This document shows, in pieces, positions 9,029 through 17,047 of a DNA stretch of 64,000 bases; the first letter of the stretch is position 1, and each line of letters opens with the position of its first letter. The notes under the pieces are model-generated. The model made no database searches. It was given only the letters and a program-made list of their open reading frames with translations, and had not been told where the DNA came from. The translations under genes were made by a program, and so were the position numbers. The stretch comes from a gamma proteobacterium symbiont of Stewartia floridana (lineage in GTDB: Bacteria; Pseudomonadota; Gammaproteobacteria; Chromatiales; Chromatiaceae). The DNA lies in assembly GCA_003676145.1 (NCBI GenBank), contig NAUB01000017.1, positions 62,001-126,000 on the forward strand. Direction: 5' to 3'.

Positions 9029-9481
9029 ATGTTTCGTAGCATGTTCGCTTTTATATTCACCATTCTTACCACACCACTATGGGCCGGTGTCGATACCGGC
9101 ACCGATGCCAACGATGTCATACTGGCTGGTCACGATGTGGTCGCTTATCACACACAAGGAGAGGCCGTGGAAGGCACTACCATGTATACCGCTGTTTACA
9201 ATGATGCGATCTATCAGTTCAGCAGCGCAGGCAATCGTGAGCTGTTCAACAGCAACCCTGAAAAATATGCACCAGCCTATGGTGGTTTTTGTGCCTATGG
9301 CGCCACTCTGGGTAAAAAGTTTCAGGTAGACGGTAAAGCGTTTGAAGTTGTTGATGGAAAACTCTATGTCAACAAGAACCAGCAGGTCTATGATATATGG
9401 CGAAAGGATATCCCGGGCAATCTGAACAAGGCGGACGCCCAGTGGCCAAAAATCGTGGATACCCCTGCAGATGAACTGTAA
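9029..9481 (+). CDS. Exported YHS-domain protein
   Basis: 150-residue protein with a Sec signal peptide (MFRSMFAFIFTILTTPLWAG) and a YHS domain: GHDVVAYHTQGEAVEGT, YQFSSAGNRELFNSNPEKYAP, YGGFCAYG. YHS domains of this type are thought to bind metal or heme, and exported members are common beside redox genes. The start at 9029 follows AGGAG; an in-frame upstream start at 8954 would remove the signal peptide from the terminus and is less likely. Transcribed away from the AraC gene. Confidence 0.88.
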   Translation: MFRSMFAFIFTILTTPLWAGVDTGTDANDVILAGHDVVAYHTQGEAVEGTTMYTAVYNDAIYQFSSAGNRELFNSNPEKYAPAYGGFCAYGATLGKKFQVDGKAFEVVDGKLYVNKNQQVYDIWRKDIPGNLNKADAQWPKIVDTPADEL

Positions 9482-9501
9482 ACAATACCTCGACTGACCG
9501 C

Positions 9502-9528
9502 CTCCATTCCCCCGCTCGGGGGATGGAG
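9502..9528 (+). terminator. Strong GC hairpin after the YHS gene
   Basis: CTCCAT-T-CCCCC and GGGGGATGGAG form an 11-bp stem with one bulged T and a GCTC loop, 20 bp after the stop codon. No U-tract follows, so it is either a Rho-assisted end or an mRNA 3' stabiliser. Confidence 0.5.
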
Positions 9529-9604
9529 CCCGAGTATACGAACGCGTAAGACTCGGCGACAGGTACGACCTACTGTGGGAATATGGGGTGAGCGCTAGTA
9601 GCTC

Positions 9605-10135
9605 CTAGTAGAGCTGATCATAGCCAGGTGCATCCCCCTGGATATCCTTAACGGTTGGCGTGTAGCTCCGATCTCCTTTCTTGACCGCGCCAAGCGCAGC
9701 TTGCAGAGACTCATCCAGATAGTGGCCATACAACTCTATTGTGTTGACACCCAGCATACGTCGGTGAACCTCTCTGCCCGTATGATCCAGAAACAGCAGT
9801 GTTGGCGTAACCCATACATTATAAGCAGTACCAATCTGACTGGGATGTACCAGGTTTCCATCCAGGTCACGTATGCTGTCAGCTGAATCAAGCAGGATTT
9901 CTACCATAATCACTCTATCCTGATAGTCACCACTGAGTTGCATTGGAAAAATAATCTCCCGTTTCAAGCGAACACAGAAAGGACAATGGTGTTGGGATAC
10001 GATCAGCAGTATCGGAAGCTTCTCTTTTTTTGCCGATTTGGCCAGCTTGCTTAGATCATTGTGCTGCAGTCGCTCCGAAGCAGCGGATAGTGTCGCTAAG
10101 ACCATGAACAAAATAAGCAAATAGCGGAATTTCAT
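9605..10135 (-). CDS. Periplasmic thioredoxin-fold protein (CPFC)
   Basis: 176-residue protein with signal peptide (MKFRYLLILFMVLATLSAAS) and a thioredoxin fold. The active site is Cys51-Pro-Phe-Cys54 in QHHCPFCVRLKRE, with cis-Pro in WVTPTLLFLD. It resembles SoxW/DsbE-like thioredoxins with a short insertion (SADSIRDLDGNLVHPSQIG). The start is set at 10135 because it opens the signal peptide; an in-frame extension to 10213 has none. Likely a thiol reductase or isomerase for exported proteins; MsrA at 10579, divergent, is a plausible partner. Confidence 0.85.
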   Translation of the reverse strand: MKFRYLLILFMVLATLSAASERLQHNDLSKLAKSAKKEKLPILLIVSQHHCPFCVRLKREIIFPMQLSGDYQDRVIMVEILLDSADSIRDLDGNLVHPSQIGTAYNVWVTPTLLFLDHTGREVHRRMLGVNTIELYGHYLDESLQAALGAVKKGDRSYTPTVKDIQGDAPGYDQLY

Positions 10136-10578
10136 ACGGTATAGTTTCCAGGCATCCATGATGCTGCATAGTGGCACTGTGCCAGGGTGACTCAAGCCAA
10201 ATCCAATCTGCATTGATTATAAGTAATACGCTGTTGAGCCATATCACGAAAGTTTAGCAGCCTGACATCCACCCTACTAGCAGGCTGATTTGATTGTACT
10301 TTTTGAATCATCGAACAGAAGGATCTATGCTACTCGGCCTGCCCTGCTCCGACCAACTTCATCACTGGTAATTCCTTGCCAGCTGCACAGTTGCAATAAA
10401 CCCTGACCACACCCATTTCACTCTGCATAACGGCTTAGATCAGCCAATTCATATTTATCACGAATTGATAACGTTTGAAGTAACAGGGTAGTAAGCATTG
10501 TCACAACTTAGTAGTGTTCTGATAAACACAAGAGCAATTCAATCTACCCGCTATTCAAACGATCTCTGGAGTCGGTAA
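10136..10578. other. Intergenic region between two divergent periplasmic redox genes
   Basis: 443 bp. It holds the promoters for the thioredoxin-like gene and msrA. AT-rich runs lie at 10450-10560. I see no clear operator, hairpin or credible short gene. Confidence 0.5.
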
Positions 10579-11175
10579 GTGAAATATAAAATTCCGGTTG
10601 TGCTGACACTCGCTCTGTTGGGCGTCTCCATGAACCTCTCCGCAGCCAAGGCCACGCTGGCCGGTGGCTGCTTCTGGTGCATGGAGTCCGATTTTGAAAA
10701 GCTTGAGGGTGTCACCGATGTAATCTCGGGGTTTACCGGGGGCACATTGAAAAACCCCACCTACAACGGCAATCATGAGGGTCATTACGAAGCGGTTGAA
10801 ATCACCTATGACCCCGACAAGATCAGCTATCAACAGTTGATCGACCACTACTGGCTGAATATCGATCCTTTTGATGACAGAGGACAGTTCTGCGATAAAG
10901 GCCACAGCTACTTAAGCGCCATCTTTGTGGCTAATGAAAGAGAGCGTGAGATCGCCGAGCAGACCAAAAAGGCGGTGGAAAACCGCTTTCCCGAGCAAAT
11001 GGTTGCGACAAAAATCCTCGACCAATCGACTTTCTACCCGATACAGGGGGCTGAGAGTTATCATCAGGATTTCTATAAGAATAACCCTGTCAGGTACAAG
11101 CTTTACCGTTGGAACTGTCAACGCGATCAACGCTTACAGGAAATCTGGGGCGACATGGCAGGCAAATCATTTTGA
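10579..11175 (+). CDS. msrA: Peptide methionine sulfoxide reductase A, exported
   Basis: 198-residue MsrA with an N-terminal signal peptide, so it acts in the periplasm. It reduces S-methionine sulfoxide in proteins. The catalytic motif GGCFWCMESDFE has nucleophile Cys31. Further signatures are SGFTGG, HYEAVEITYDP, IDPFDDRGQFCDKGHSY and AESYHQDFY, with an additional cysteine in WNCQRDQR as a resolving candidate. The start is GTG 10579, with GGAG 7 bp upstream. Single-gene unit. Confidence 0.95.
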   Translation: MKYKIPVVLTLALLGVSMNLSAAKATLAGGCFWCMESDFEKLEGVTDVISGFTGGTLKNPTYNGNHEGHYEAVEITYDPDKISYQQLIDHYWLNIDPFDDRGQFCDKGHSYLSAIFVANEREREIAEQTKKAVENRFPEQMVATKILDQSTFYPIQGAESYHQDFYKNNPVRYKLYRWNCQRDQRLQEIWGDMAGKSF

Positions 11176-11652
11176 TAGCCCTTGATTGCCGATGATCCCC
11201 AGGTGGCTCTTGTCCTTCAAGGCTTATTAACTACGTGTCGCAGTTTTGAATTGGGATCACACCAACTTTAGATGGCCGTGATGACAGAAACACCAAATAG
11301 CCACTCACCAACAGCGTCGATTGACTTAGGGTCCAACCAGCCTCCCCTCTGGTTATACCCTGCATTGTCTTACCCCTGATTGGTTGGCACTCCATCCTCC
11401 AGATCGACACCAGTTGTCATGGTGTTAAGTTGCCTAACCGGTTACTTATGCAGGCAAGTGAAAACTGAACCAATTGAGTTTGCGTGAAAGAGATTGATAC
11501 CTACGGCAACGGGAAGGAGCTGAGGCTATACTCAATGTCGGATCGGAACCACTTTTGCCGACTTGATTGATATCAAACCTTTCGCTGACAAACATGCCAA
11601 GATTCTCTGCAGGTGGTGGTTTCCGTTTCAGCCCTGACTTTTCTGAGAGAAT
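11176..11652. other. Intergenic region upstream of a diheme cytochrome gene
   Basis: 477 bp. The only clear element is the FNR-type palindrome at 11563-11576. A 35-codon open frame at about 11273-11380 lacks a ribosome-binding site and is not called. Confidence 0.55.
11563..11576. promoter_or_regulatory. FNR/DNR-type binding site before the diheme cytochrome gene
   Basis: TTGATTGATATCAA, a perfect match to TTGAT-N4-ATCAA, 76 bp before the start codon at 11653. This is a typical activating position for oxygen-sensing FNR or NO-sensing DNR/NnrR. The identical sequence occurs at 25889-25902. Confidence 0.75.
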
Positions 11653-12324
11653 ATGACTATGCAATTTACCAGGCAATTGATTCTTGCAATGGTATTGCTG
11701 CCAGTACCCTGCTTCTCCGTCGATCTGGAAAACGGTGAGGAGATCAACGAGGTCTGTGCCGGTTGCCATGGTGAATTTGGTCAGGGTGGTAAAGAGGGTG
11801 AATACCCCAGGCTTGCCGGCATGCCGAGCGCTTTCCTGGCCAAGCAACTGCATCTTTTCCGCGATCGACTGCGCCCCAATCTCGCCATGGTGGAGTATGT
11901 CGATCACCGCCAGATGCCGGATGAGGATATACGGGATATCTCCCACTTCCTTTCACAGATCGTGTTGCAAACCAAGCTCCCTCCGGTGGATGAAACCGCA
12001 GAGGATTTCAATGCCTACGAACGTCTGTTGGCCTCAAAACGTCTGATGCAGATTCCCCGGGCACCAGGTGACATAGAGAAAGGTAAGAAGCAGTATCGCA
12101 AAGAGTGCGCATCCTGCCATGGGCGCGATGGCATGGGGGATATGGAAAAAGCCGTACCGATGTTGGCGGGACAATACACCAGCTACCTGTGGCGCCAGGT
12201 CAAGAAATACCGTGACGGCATCCGCATCCATGATGAAGAGGCTCCCGATGATGAGTTACTGGCTGAATTCACAGACCAGGAACTGACCGACATGTTCGCC
12301 TATCTCTCGATTCTGGATGATTAA
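11653..12324 (+). CDS. Periplasmic diheme cytochrome c (c4-like)
   Basis: 223-residue exported cytochrome with two heme c sites: Cys35-AG-Cys-His39 and Cys152-AS-Cys-His156. Each half is a class I cytochrome with YPRLAGMPSAFLAKQL and VPMLAGQYTSYLWRQV, the c4 pattern. Such proteins shuttle electrons from the bc1 complex or quinol oxidising modules to terminal reductases. The FNR-type site upstream and its position facing the end of the nos cluster suggest an electron donor for N2O reduction, which is inference. TAA stop followed directly by repeat copy B. Confidence 0.9.
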   Translation: MTMQFTRQLILAMVLLPVPCFSVDLENGEEINEVCAGCHGEFGQGGKEGEYPRLAGMPSAFLAKQLHLFRDRLRPNLAMVEYVDHRQMPDEDIRDISHFLSQIVLQTKLPPVDETAEDFNAYERLLASKRLMQIPRAPGDIEKGKKQYRKECASCHGRDGMGDMEKAVPMLAGQYTSYLWRQVKKYRDGIRIHDEEAPDDELLAEFTDQELTDMFAYLSILDD

Positions 12325-12336
12325 CTAGGGCCTGTT
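12324..12336 (+). repeat. Stop-codon-associated short repeat, copy B
   Basis: ACTAGGGCCTGTT begins at the last base of the cytochrome TAA stop and is followed by AACAC. It is identical to 46067-46079 and nearly so to 7897-7908. Confidence 0.45.
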
Positions 12337-12345
12337 AACACTAAT

Positions 12346-12855
12346 CTAATCCCCGCTCCCAGGCAGCGGAATCCCCGGCCTCACTGTAATGAAGCGATAG
12401 GGCATGGAGATCAACCCCTGCCCGGTTGTTATCAGCACCTTCGCTTCCCACTCCATCGCATTCCAAACACACACCGGCAACATGCCGTCCCCCTTGAATT
12501 CACCGGCGCCGCTGTCATTCAAGGTCACTCGGTTGAAGCCCATATTCATATCCACACCATTGAAATCGACCTGAACCTTATCCGCCTGTAGGCCTTGCAG
12601 TATGACCTGCAGTTGCAACGGCTTCACCAGTGGGATCTCCCGTGGCTCGATGGCAAAGCTGACACTTACAGAATCATTCAATTGGGAGATACAGGGACCT
12701 GCGCGAAGATCGCATTCAGGATCGAGTTGCCCTGAACGGGTTACTTCAGGAAACAGAATGGGCTGCGCTTTGTAGATCGCCACAGCGGACACTGCAACCA
12801 TCAACAGACCGGCCAGGACCCATAATTGGTATTGCCCCTTATTCACGACTGCCAT
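12346..12855 (-). CDS. Membrane-anchored FixH/YtkA-like protein at the end of the nos operon
   Basis: 169-residue protein: one N-terminal membrane helix (LWVLAGLLMVAVSAVAIYKA), then a periplasmic beta-sandwich-like region. The order (FAIEPREIPLVKPLQLQV, VDFNGVDMNMGFNRVTL, GDGMLPVCVW, MEWEAKVLI) resembles FixH/YtkA domains, with a Met-rich DMNMG and Cys residues that could bind copper. The start at 12855 is favoured by AGGTGA 7 bp upstream over an in-frame start at 12873. It lies 43 bp after nosY on the same strand, so it probably belongs to the nos transcript. A role in Cu handling or cytochrome assembly is inference. Confidence 0.7.
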   Translation of the reverse strand: MAVVNKGQYQLWVLAGLLMVAVSAVAIYKAQPILFPEVTRSGQLDPECDLRAGPCISQLNDSVSVSFAIEPREIPLVKPLQLQVILQGLQADKVQVDFNGVDMNMGFNRVTLNDSGAGEFKGDGMLPVCVWNAMEWEAKVLITTGQGLISMPYRFITVRPGIPLPGSGD

Positions 12856-12898
12856 TGTGCACTCACCTGTCATCTCAGCGTCTAAACCTACTCACGCT

Positions 12899-13726
12899 CT
12901 AAGGCAGATCACTGCGTTTGAAATATTGGTATCCCAGGCCGGCGCAGACGGTTCCCAGGACGATCGGATAGAGCATGGCATAGGCGATATAGCCGGCCTG
13001 CCCGAAACTGTCCAGAATCACATAGGCCGTGGGGCCGAGCAGCACCAGTTGAGGATCAAACAACATCATCGTCGCGGTGCGAAAAACCTGCATCGGATTT
13101 GCCAGAGCGATACCGACTGCGGTTTCCGGCGGTAGCTGCTCCTGGATCAAGACTCCCAGCAGAATCAGATCCAGAAAGAGTAACAGGGTCAGCCAGACAA
13201 CGAAGGCCGCTCCCTGGGCCACGTCGGCACTGCGCGCCAGGGTGGAGATCAACATACCGATGCCGAGAAAACACCAGGCCAGAGCCATCAGCAGACCGGT
13301 ATAGTAGAGCAACAGATGCCAGGGTGCCGACACACCTTTCAGCAGACCCCAGGCCGTGGCGCCCAGCATCGCTGCGAAGACCGGCAGGAAGACCACGAAA
13401 AAGCGCCCAAATACCCTTCCCCAAAACCAGGCCCCCAGGGTAATCGGCAGGGAGAGCAGGTACTCGAAGACCCCAGCCTCCCGATCGCCGGCCACCGAAC
13501 GTACCGTGGTGATCAAAACAAAAATCGGCAGTATCGCCATCGAGAGCTGAATGTAGGTGATCAACAGACGGGAGAGGCCGGTAAAACCCATAATCCGCGA
13601 TTCCGCCAGGCCGAAAGCAAACAGAATCACCACCAGACCGCCGAACACCATGGCATAAACCATAAACCAGCGTGCCCGCAGTGACTCTATGATATCGGTG
13701 TATGCTGCCAGCCAAAGGTATCGCAT
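12899..13726 (-). CDS. nosY: NosY, permease of the NosFY ABC transporter
   Basis: 275-residue ABC-2 type membrane subunit with six predicted helices. With NosF and NosD it forms the NosDFY machine needed for assembly of the CuZ site of N2O reductase in the periplasm. Family signatures are VRSVAGDREAGVFEYLLSLP near residue 75 and ALANPMQVFRT in the fifth segment. It starts 16 bp after nosL. Confidence 0.92.
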   Translation of the reverse strand: MRYLWLAAYTDIIESLRARWFMVYAMVFGGLVVILFAFGLAESRIMGFTGLSRLLITYIQLSMAILPIFVLITTVRSVAGDREAGVFEYLLSLPITLGAWFWGRVFGRFFVVFLPVFAAMLGATAWGLLKGVSAPWHLLLYYTGLLMALAWCFLGIGMLISTLARSADVAQGAAFVVWLTLLLFLDLILLGVLIQEQLPPETAVGIALANPMQVFRTATMMLFDPQLVLLGPTAYVILDSFGQAGYIAYAMLYPIVLGTVCAGLGYQYFKRSDLP

Positions 13727-13742
13727 AGGATAGATTTCCTGT

Positions 13743-14288
13743 TCAGTCGACTGCCCCAGTCGTTGCTTGTTCTGTTGCGCCCTGCCTGCGCTGTGCCTGT
13801 TGTTTCAGACGCTCCATCAGATGCACCCCATGGTGATCGAAACGCTTCTCCACCTTGATGATATGCTGCTTGGCCTGCTCGAAGTTGAGCCCTCCGGGTG
13901 CACTCTCCAATTGAGCCCCAAGGCCAAACTCCATCGGTGTGAGGTTGCCTGTTACATAAGTGGCTTTGGTGGCGTCGATCCAATCTCCGCTTCGATGATC
14001 GGTCACCCAGATCTCGGTATTCGGATCATCTTCCCAGGGCTGCTTGGCGAGCCACAGGGTGGCGCAACCGATATCATCGAACATCGCCACCTCAGAACGC
14101 TTCTTGTCGGGTGGGAAATAGCGAATCTGGGCCGCGTGATAACGATCGCTTACAACCATTCGGCACCGCTCACAGGCATCCCTGTCCCATTTGACCTCTT
14201 TGGGACCAGTGCCGGTGTCCCCGGAGCAGGCCACCAGCATCGCCAGAGAGAGAGAGATTCCAACTTGCCTATAGCCTCTAAACCACAT
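13743..14288 (-). CDS. nosL: NosL, copper-binding lipoprotein
   Basis: 181-residue lipoprotein with lipobox LVAC (MLVACSGDTG). It delivers Cu(I) to NosD/NosZ during CuZ assembly. The copper site CERCRMVVSD, the MFDDIGCATLWL motif and the WVTD-(x)n-WIDATKATYV segment are present. The start at 14288 gives a proper signal peptide and overlaps nosF by 11 bp; a longer in-frame start at 14432 would lie deep inside nosF. The nosL position between nosF and nosY differs from the usual nosFYL order. Confidence 0.9.
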   Translation of the reverse strand: MWFRGYRQVGISLSLAMLVACSGDTGTGPKEVKWDRDACERCRMVVSDRYHAAQIRYFPPDKKRSEVAMFDDIGCATLWLAKQPWEDDPNTEIWVTDHRSGDWIDATKATYVTGNLTPMEFGLGAQLESAPGGLNFEQAKQHIIKVEKRFDHHGVHLMERLKQQAQRRQGATEQATTGAVD

Positions 14289-15162
14289 TGATTGAAGCCT
14301 CCCGCTGCTGCTCAACCTCACTGATCTCCATCCCAGAGAGCAGTGCGGCATAACGGGAGAGCAGACCAAGAAATCGCAAGCGATCGGGACCGGCGATGTA
14401 GCCATCCCAAACCTGACCGTTTTCAGAGGCACTGAACCCCCACTCAGCGATCGCCTTTGCGAACGCTTCTTCCGCCTGGATCAGACGAATCCGGCAGTAG
14501 AGACGGGATGAGAGCTCCACCAGGTCGGCCACCTTGTCATCCAGCACGATCTCTCCCTGATCCATCTCAATGACCCGATTCACCAACGCCGCCACCTCAT
14601 CGAGCCGATGACTTGAAATCAACATCGCAGCATGATCCTTTTTAGCCGCCAGCAACTTGAAAAAGATATGCCGCGCCTGGGGATCGAGATTGGCTGCGGG
14701 CTCGTCCATCACCAGCAGTTCGCTCTGCCGACCCAGGGCGATGGCAATCAACAACTTCTGTTTCTGACCGCCGGAGAGTTTGACGAACGGCTGCTTGTGA
14801 AAATGTTGTGCATCAAAGCCCAACTCCTCGGCAACGCTGACCATGCGTTGCGGATCGGAATCGCACAAACTGGCGGCAAAGCGGATCAGTTGTCCGACGG
14901 GCATACGCAGTGGCGGCGGTAATTGCGGCACGAATCCGACCTTGGAGAGCACTTCGCGACGACAAACTCTGGGATCCTTGGCATCTACCAGTACTCTGCC
15001 TTGACAGGTGTATTCACCCAGCAGACAACGTATCAGGGTGGTTTTTCCTGCTCCGTTGGAACCCACCAGCGCAACTCGCTGACCACGCTCTATGCTCAGG
15101 TTGATACCCTTGAGTACCTGATGCCGGCGAAAATTCTTGACGATGTTTTCAAATTGAATCAT
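14278..15162 (-). CDS. nosF: NosF, ATPase of the NosFY ABC transporter
   Basis: 294-residue ABC ATPase. Walker A is GSNGAGKTT (about residue 35), the signature LSGGQKQK, Walker B LLVMDEPAANLD, and the switch His in ISSHRLDE. It powers NosDFY in NosZ maturation. It begins 4 bp after nosH and overlaps nosL. The C-terminal third (about 215-294) is the regulatory extension usual in NosF. Confidence 0.93.
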   Translation of the reverse strand: MIQFENIVKNFRRHQVLKGINLSIERGQRVALVGSNGAGKTTLIRCLLGEYTCQGRVLVDAKDPRVCRREVLSKVGFVPQLPPPLRMPVGQLIRFAASLCDSDPQRMVSVAEELGFDAQHFHKQPFVKLSGGQKQKLLIAIALGRQSELLVMDEPAANLDPQARHIFFKLLAAKKDHAAMLISSHRLDEVAALVNRVIEMDQGEIVLDDKVADLVELSSRLYCRIRLIQAEEAFAKAIAEWGFSASENGQVWDGYIAGPDRLRFLGLLSRYAALLSGMEISEVEQQREASINVV

Positions 15163-15166
15163 AGGT

Positions 15167-16141
15167 TCATTTCAACATCTTGCTGAGTCCCTTGACCTCG
15201 TAGGTCAGGGAGTCGGTTGGACAGACGTCGACACACATTCCGCATCGGGTGCAATCGGATGAGACATCCTGGTTGACATCCCGCGCACCGCTACGGATGG
15301 TCAGTTCCAGGACATGAGGGACCAGACACACCTTGCGGCAGTCACCTTCATGGTGGCAGGCCTCAGCGTTATATTTGACCCGCACAGGGGATAACAGTCC
15401 GACTGCACCATAGGTCACACCGATGGGACAGACATAACGGCACCAGGCACGGCGTGAATAAAATATTTCGAACAACAACAGTAGCCCAACCCATACCAGA
15501 GCCAATCCGGGTCCGTAGATCAGTGCGCGACTCAGAATACCGGTAGGCGAGATCGTCTCAAACACGGTATACCCGGTAACTAACGCCAACAGGGCGAAGA
15601 CCAGATAGAAGACGATGCGCACCTTGCGGTTGAAGGTATGGTTCTTGATGAGTCTCTTTTTCACCAGCCACAGATGCAGATATTCAGCCCACTCTGACAA
15701 CAGGTGGTAGGGACAGACCCAGGAACAGAATGTCCTCCCCCCCAGCAGCAGCCACATCAGAAAGACCGTGACAATACCGATCACCAGATTCAACACAATA
15801 TGTTTGTAGGCCAATACAACCTGCAGGGCGGCATTCAGATCGGCGAAGTGAAAACCCATCACGCGTGCGCCGGTCAATGCACCTTCCACCAGCTGCACAT
15901 CGAAATAGAAGGAGGCCACGAACAGCAGATTGACCATAATCAGGGTTGCCCAGCGACGCTTTTGCCATTTACTGAGAAAGGTGCTCTTGTGTGCATGCCG
16001 AACCGCTTCCACATCCGCCTTGGAGAGTTTGCCTTTTTTACCCGCATAGATGGCCTGAACTTCCGCGCTCTGCTGCTGTTTCGAAGGGCGTGGAATCTTG
16101 TTGCCTATCAGATGGGCGATCGAGTCTTTGATATAACTCAT
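15167..16141 (-). CDS. nosH: NosH (NapH-like) quinol-oxidising iron-sulfur membrane protein
   Basis: 324-residue membrane protein of the NapH family with four predicted helices, the cytoplasmic motifs CSWVCPYHLLSEW and CRYVCPIG, and two C-terminal 4Fe-4S sites (CHHEGDCRKVC and CTRCGMCVDVCP). With NosG it is thought to pass electrons from menaquinol toward periplasmic cytochromes and NosZ, replacing NosR in clade II systems. ATG 16141 lies 1 bp after the nosG stop with AAGGAG inside nosG, so translation is coupled. Confidence 0.9.
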   Translation of the reverse strand: MSYIKDSIAHLIGNKIPRPSKQQQSAEVQAIYAGKKGKLSKADVEAVRHAHKSTFLSKWQKRRWATLIMVNLLFVASFYFDVQLVEGALTGARVMGFHFADLNAALQVVLAYKHIVLNLVIGIVTVFLMWLLLGGRTFCSWVCPYHLLSEWAEYLHLWLVKKRLIKNHTFNRKVRIVFYLVFALLALVTGYTVFETISPTGILSRALIYGPGLALVWVGLLLLFEIFYSRRAWCRYVCPIGVTYGAVGLLSPVRVKYNAEACHHEGDCRKVCLVPHVLELTIRSGARDVNQDVSSDCTRCGMCVDVCPTDSLTYEVKGLSKMLK

Positions 16142-16142
16142 C

Positions 16143-17033
16143 TCAAGACTCCTTAACCGTGTCGGCGTTCTTGTCCAGATCGACCACAATCGCAGCACTC
16201 TCCACCGGGCAGATCATTTCGCACACACCACATCCGACGCAGCCTTCCTGCACGACCGGCTTCATACGCACCACACCATCTCCCTGATCCAGCGGTTCAA
16301 GTGTGATGGCGTGTTCTGGCGGACAGGCATTACCCATCTGTTGTGCCACTCTTGCAACCGGCTGATCTGTTTTTTCAGATTCTGCGGCTTCACACTGGGT
16401 GATGCGTATCTCGATCGGACATTGACGCACACACAGATCGCAGATCTCCAGGTCATATGGGTGCTCCGATACCGGAATGGGATTCCAACGATCGATCTCT
16501 TCGTAACGTAATAATCCCCTGTAGTCGGCACCCCGCGCCTGGCCTTTGAAACCCTTTCCCTGCATCGCCAGGCAGGCCTTGGGTCTGGCAAGTCGGGCAA
16601 ATCCCATGCGGGTATCGGCGGGATAATCCAGATCATGGGTCAGCGCGCCGGTGGGACAGGCCAACACACACTGCAGACCGTCACATGAGAAGTCACAGGC
16701 CTGTTCCCTGGCGTCGATATAGGGTACGCCGATACCAAATCCATCCAGCAGATCGGCCAGCTTGATCGCCTCCACCGGACAGACCTGAACGCACTGGCCG
16801 CATTTGATACAGGAGGCATAGAACTGCTGCTCATCATCCGGTGTCTTCAATGCACCGGGCGGGCGCAGACGCAACGAGGTCCCTTGCAGGACAGGAACAT
16901 AACCCAACATGGAGACGCCAATCATACCGGCGGCCAAAACAGAGGAACGCAGAAACTCCCGGCGGCTCTGCTCTTTACGTTTTGGCGTCATCGGACGCTT
17001 TTTTCTCTTCACAGGTCGTTGTTTGTCACTCAT
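16143..17033 (-). CDS. nosG: NosG (NapG-like) Tat-exported ferredoxin
   Basis: 296-residue iron-sulfur protein with a twin-arginine signal (SRREFLRSSVLAAGM) and four cysteine clusters: CIKCGQCVQVCP, CDFSCDGLQCVLACP, CDLCVRQCP and CVGCGVCEMICP. It docks on NosH at the periplasmic face and relays electrons. The start is placed at ATG 17033; a TTG at 17051 overlapping the nosD stop (TTGA) is possible. Neighbours fix it as the nos paralogue rather than napG. Confidence 0.9.
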   Translation of the reverse strand: MSDKQRPVKRKKRPMTPKRKEQSRREFLRSSVLAAGMIGVSMLGYVPVLQGTSLRLRPPGALKTPDDEQQFYASCIKCGQCVQVCPVEAIKLADLLDGFGIGVPYIDAREQACDFSCDGLQCVLACPTGALTHDLDYPADTRMGFARLARPKACLAMQGKGFKGQARGADYRGLLRYEEIDRWNPIPVSEHPYDLEICDLCVRQCPIEIRITQCEAAESEKTDQPVARVAQQMGNACPPEHAITLEPLDQGDGVVRMKPVVQEGCVGCGVCEMICPVESAAIVVDLDKNADTVKES

Positions 17034-17047
17034 GTTATGTTTCTCTT

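Noticed and set aside
11273..11380. 35-codon plus-strand frame (start MAVMTETPNSHS)
   Set aside because: No ribosome-binding site, no continuation and no recognised domain; a decayed gene fragment is possible but not shown.
13056..13715. 219-codon minus-strand frame in the nosY region
   Set aside because: Shifted frame of nosY; the nosY product has clear family motifs and membrane helices, while this one does not.
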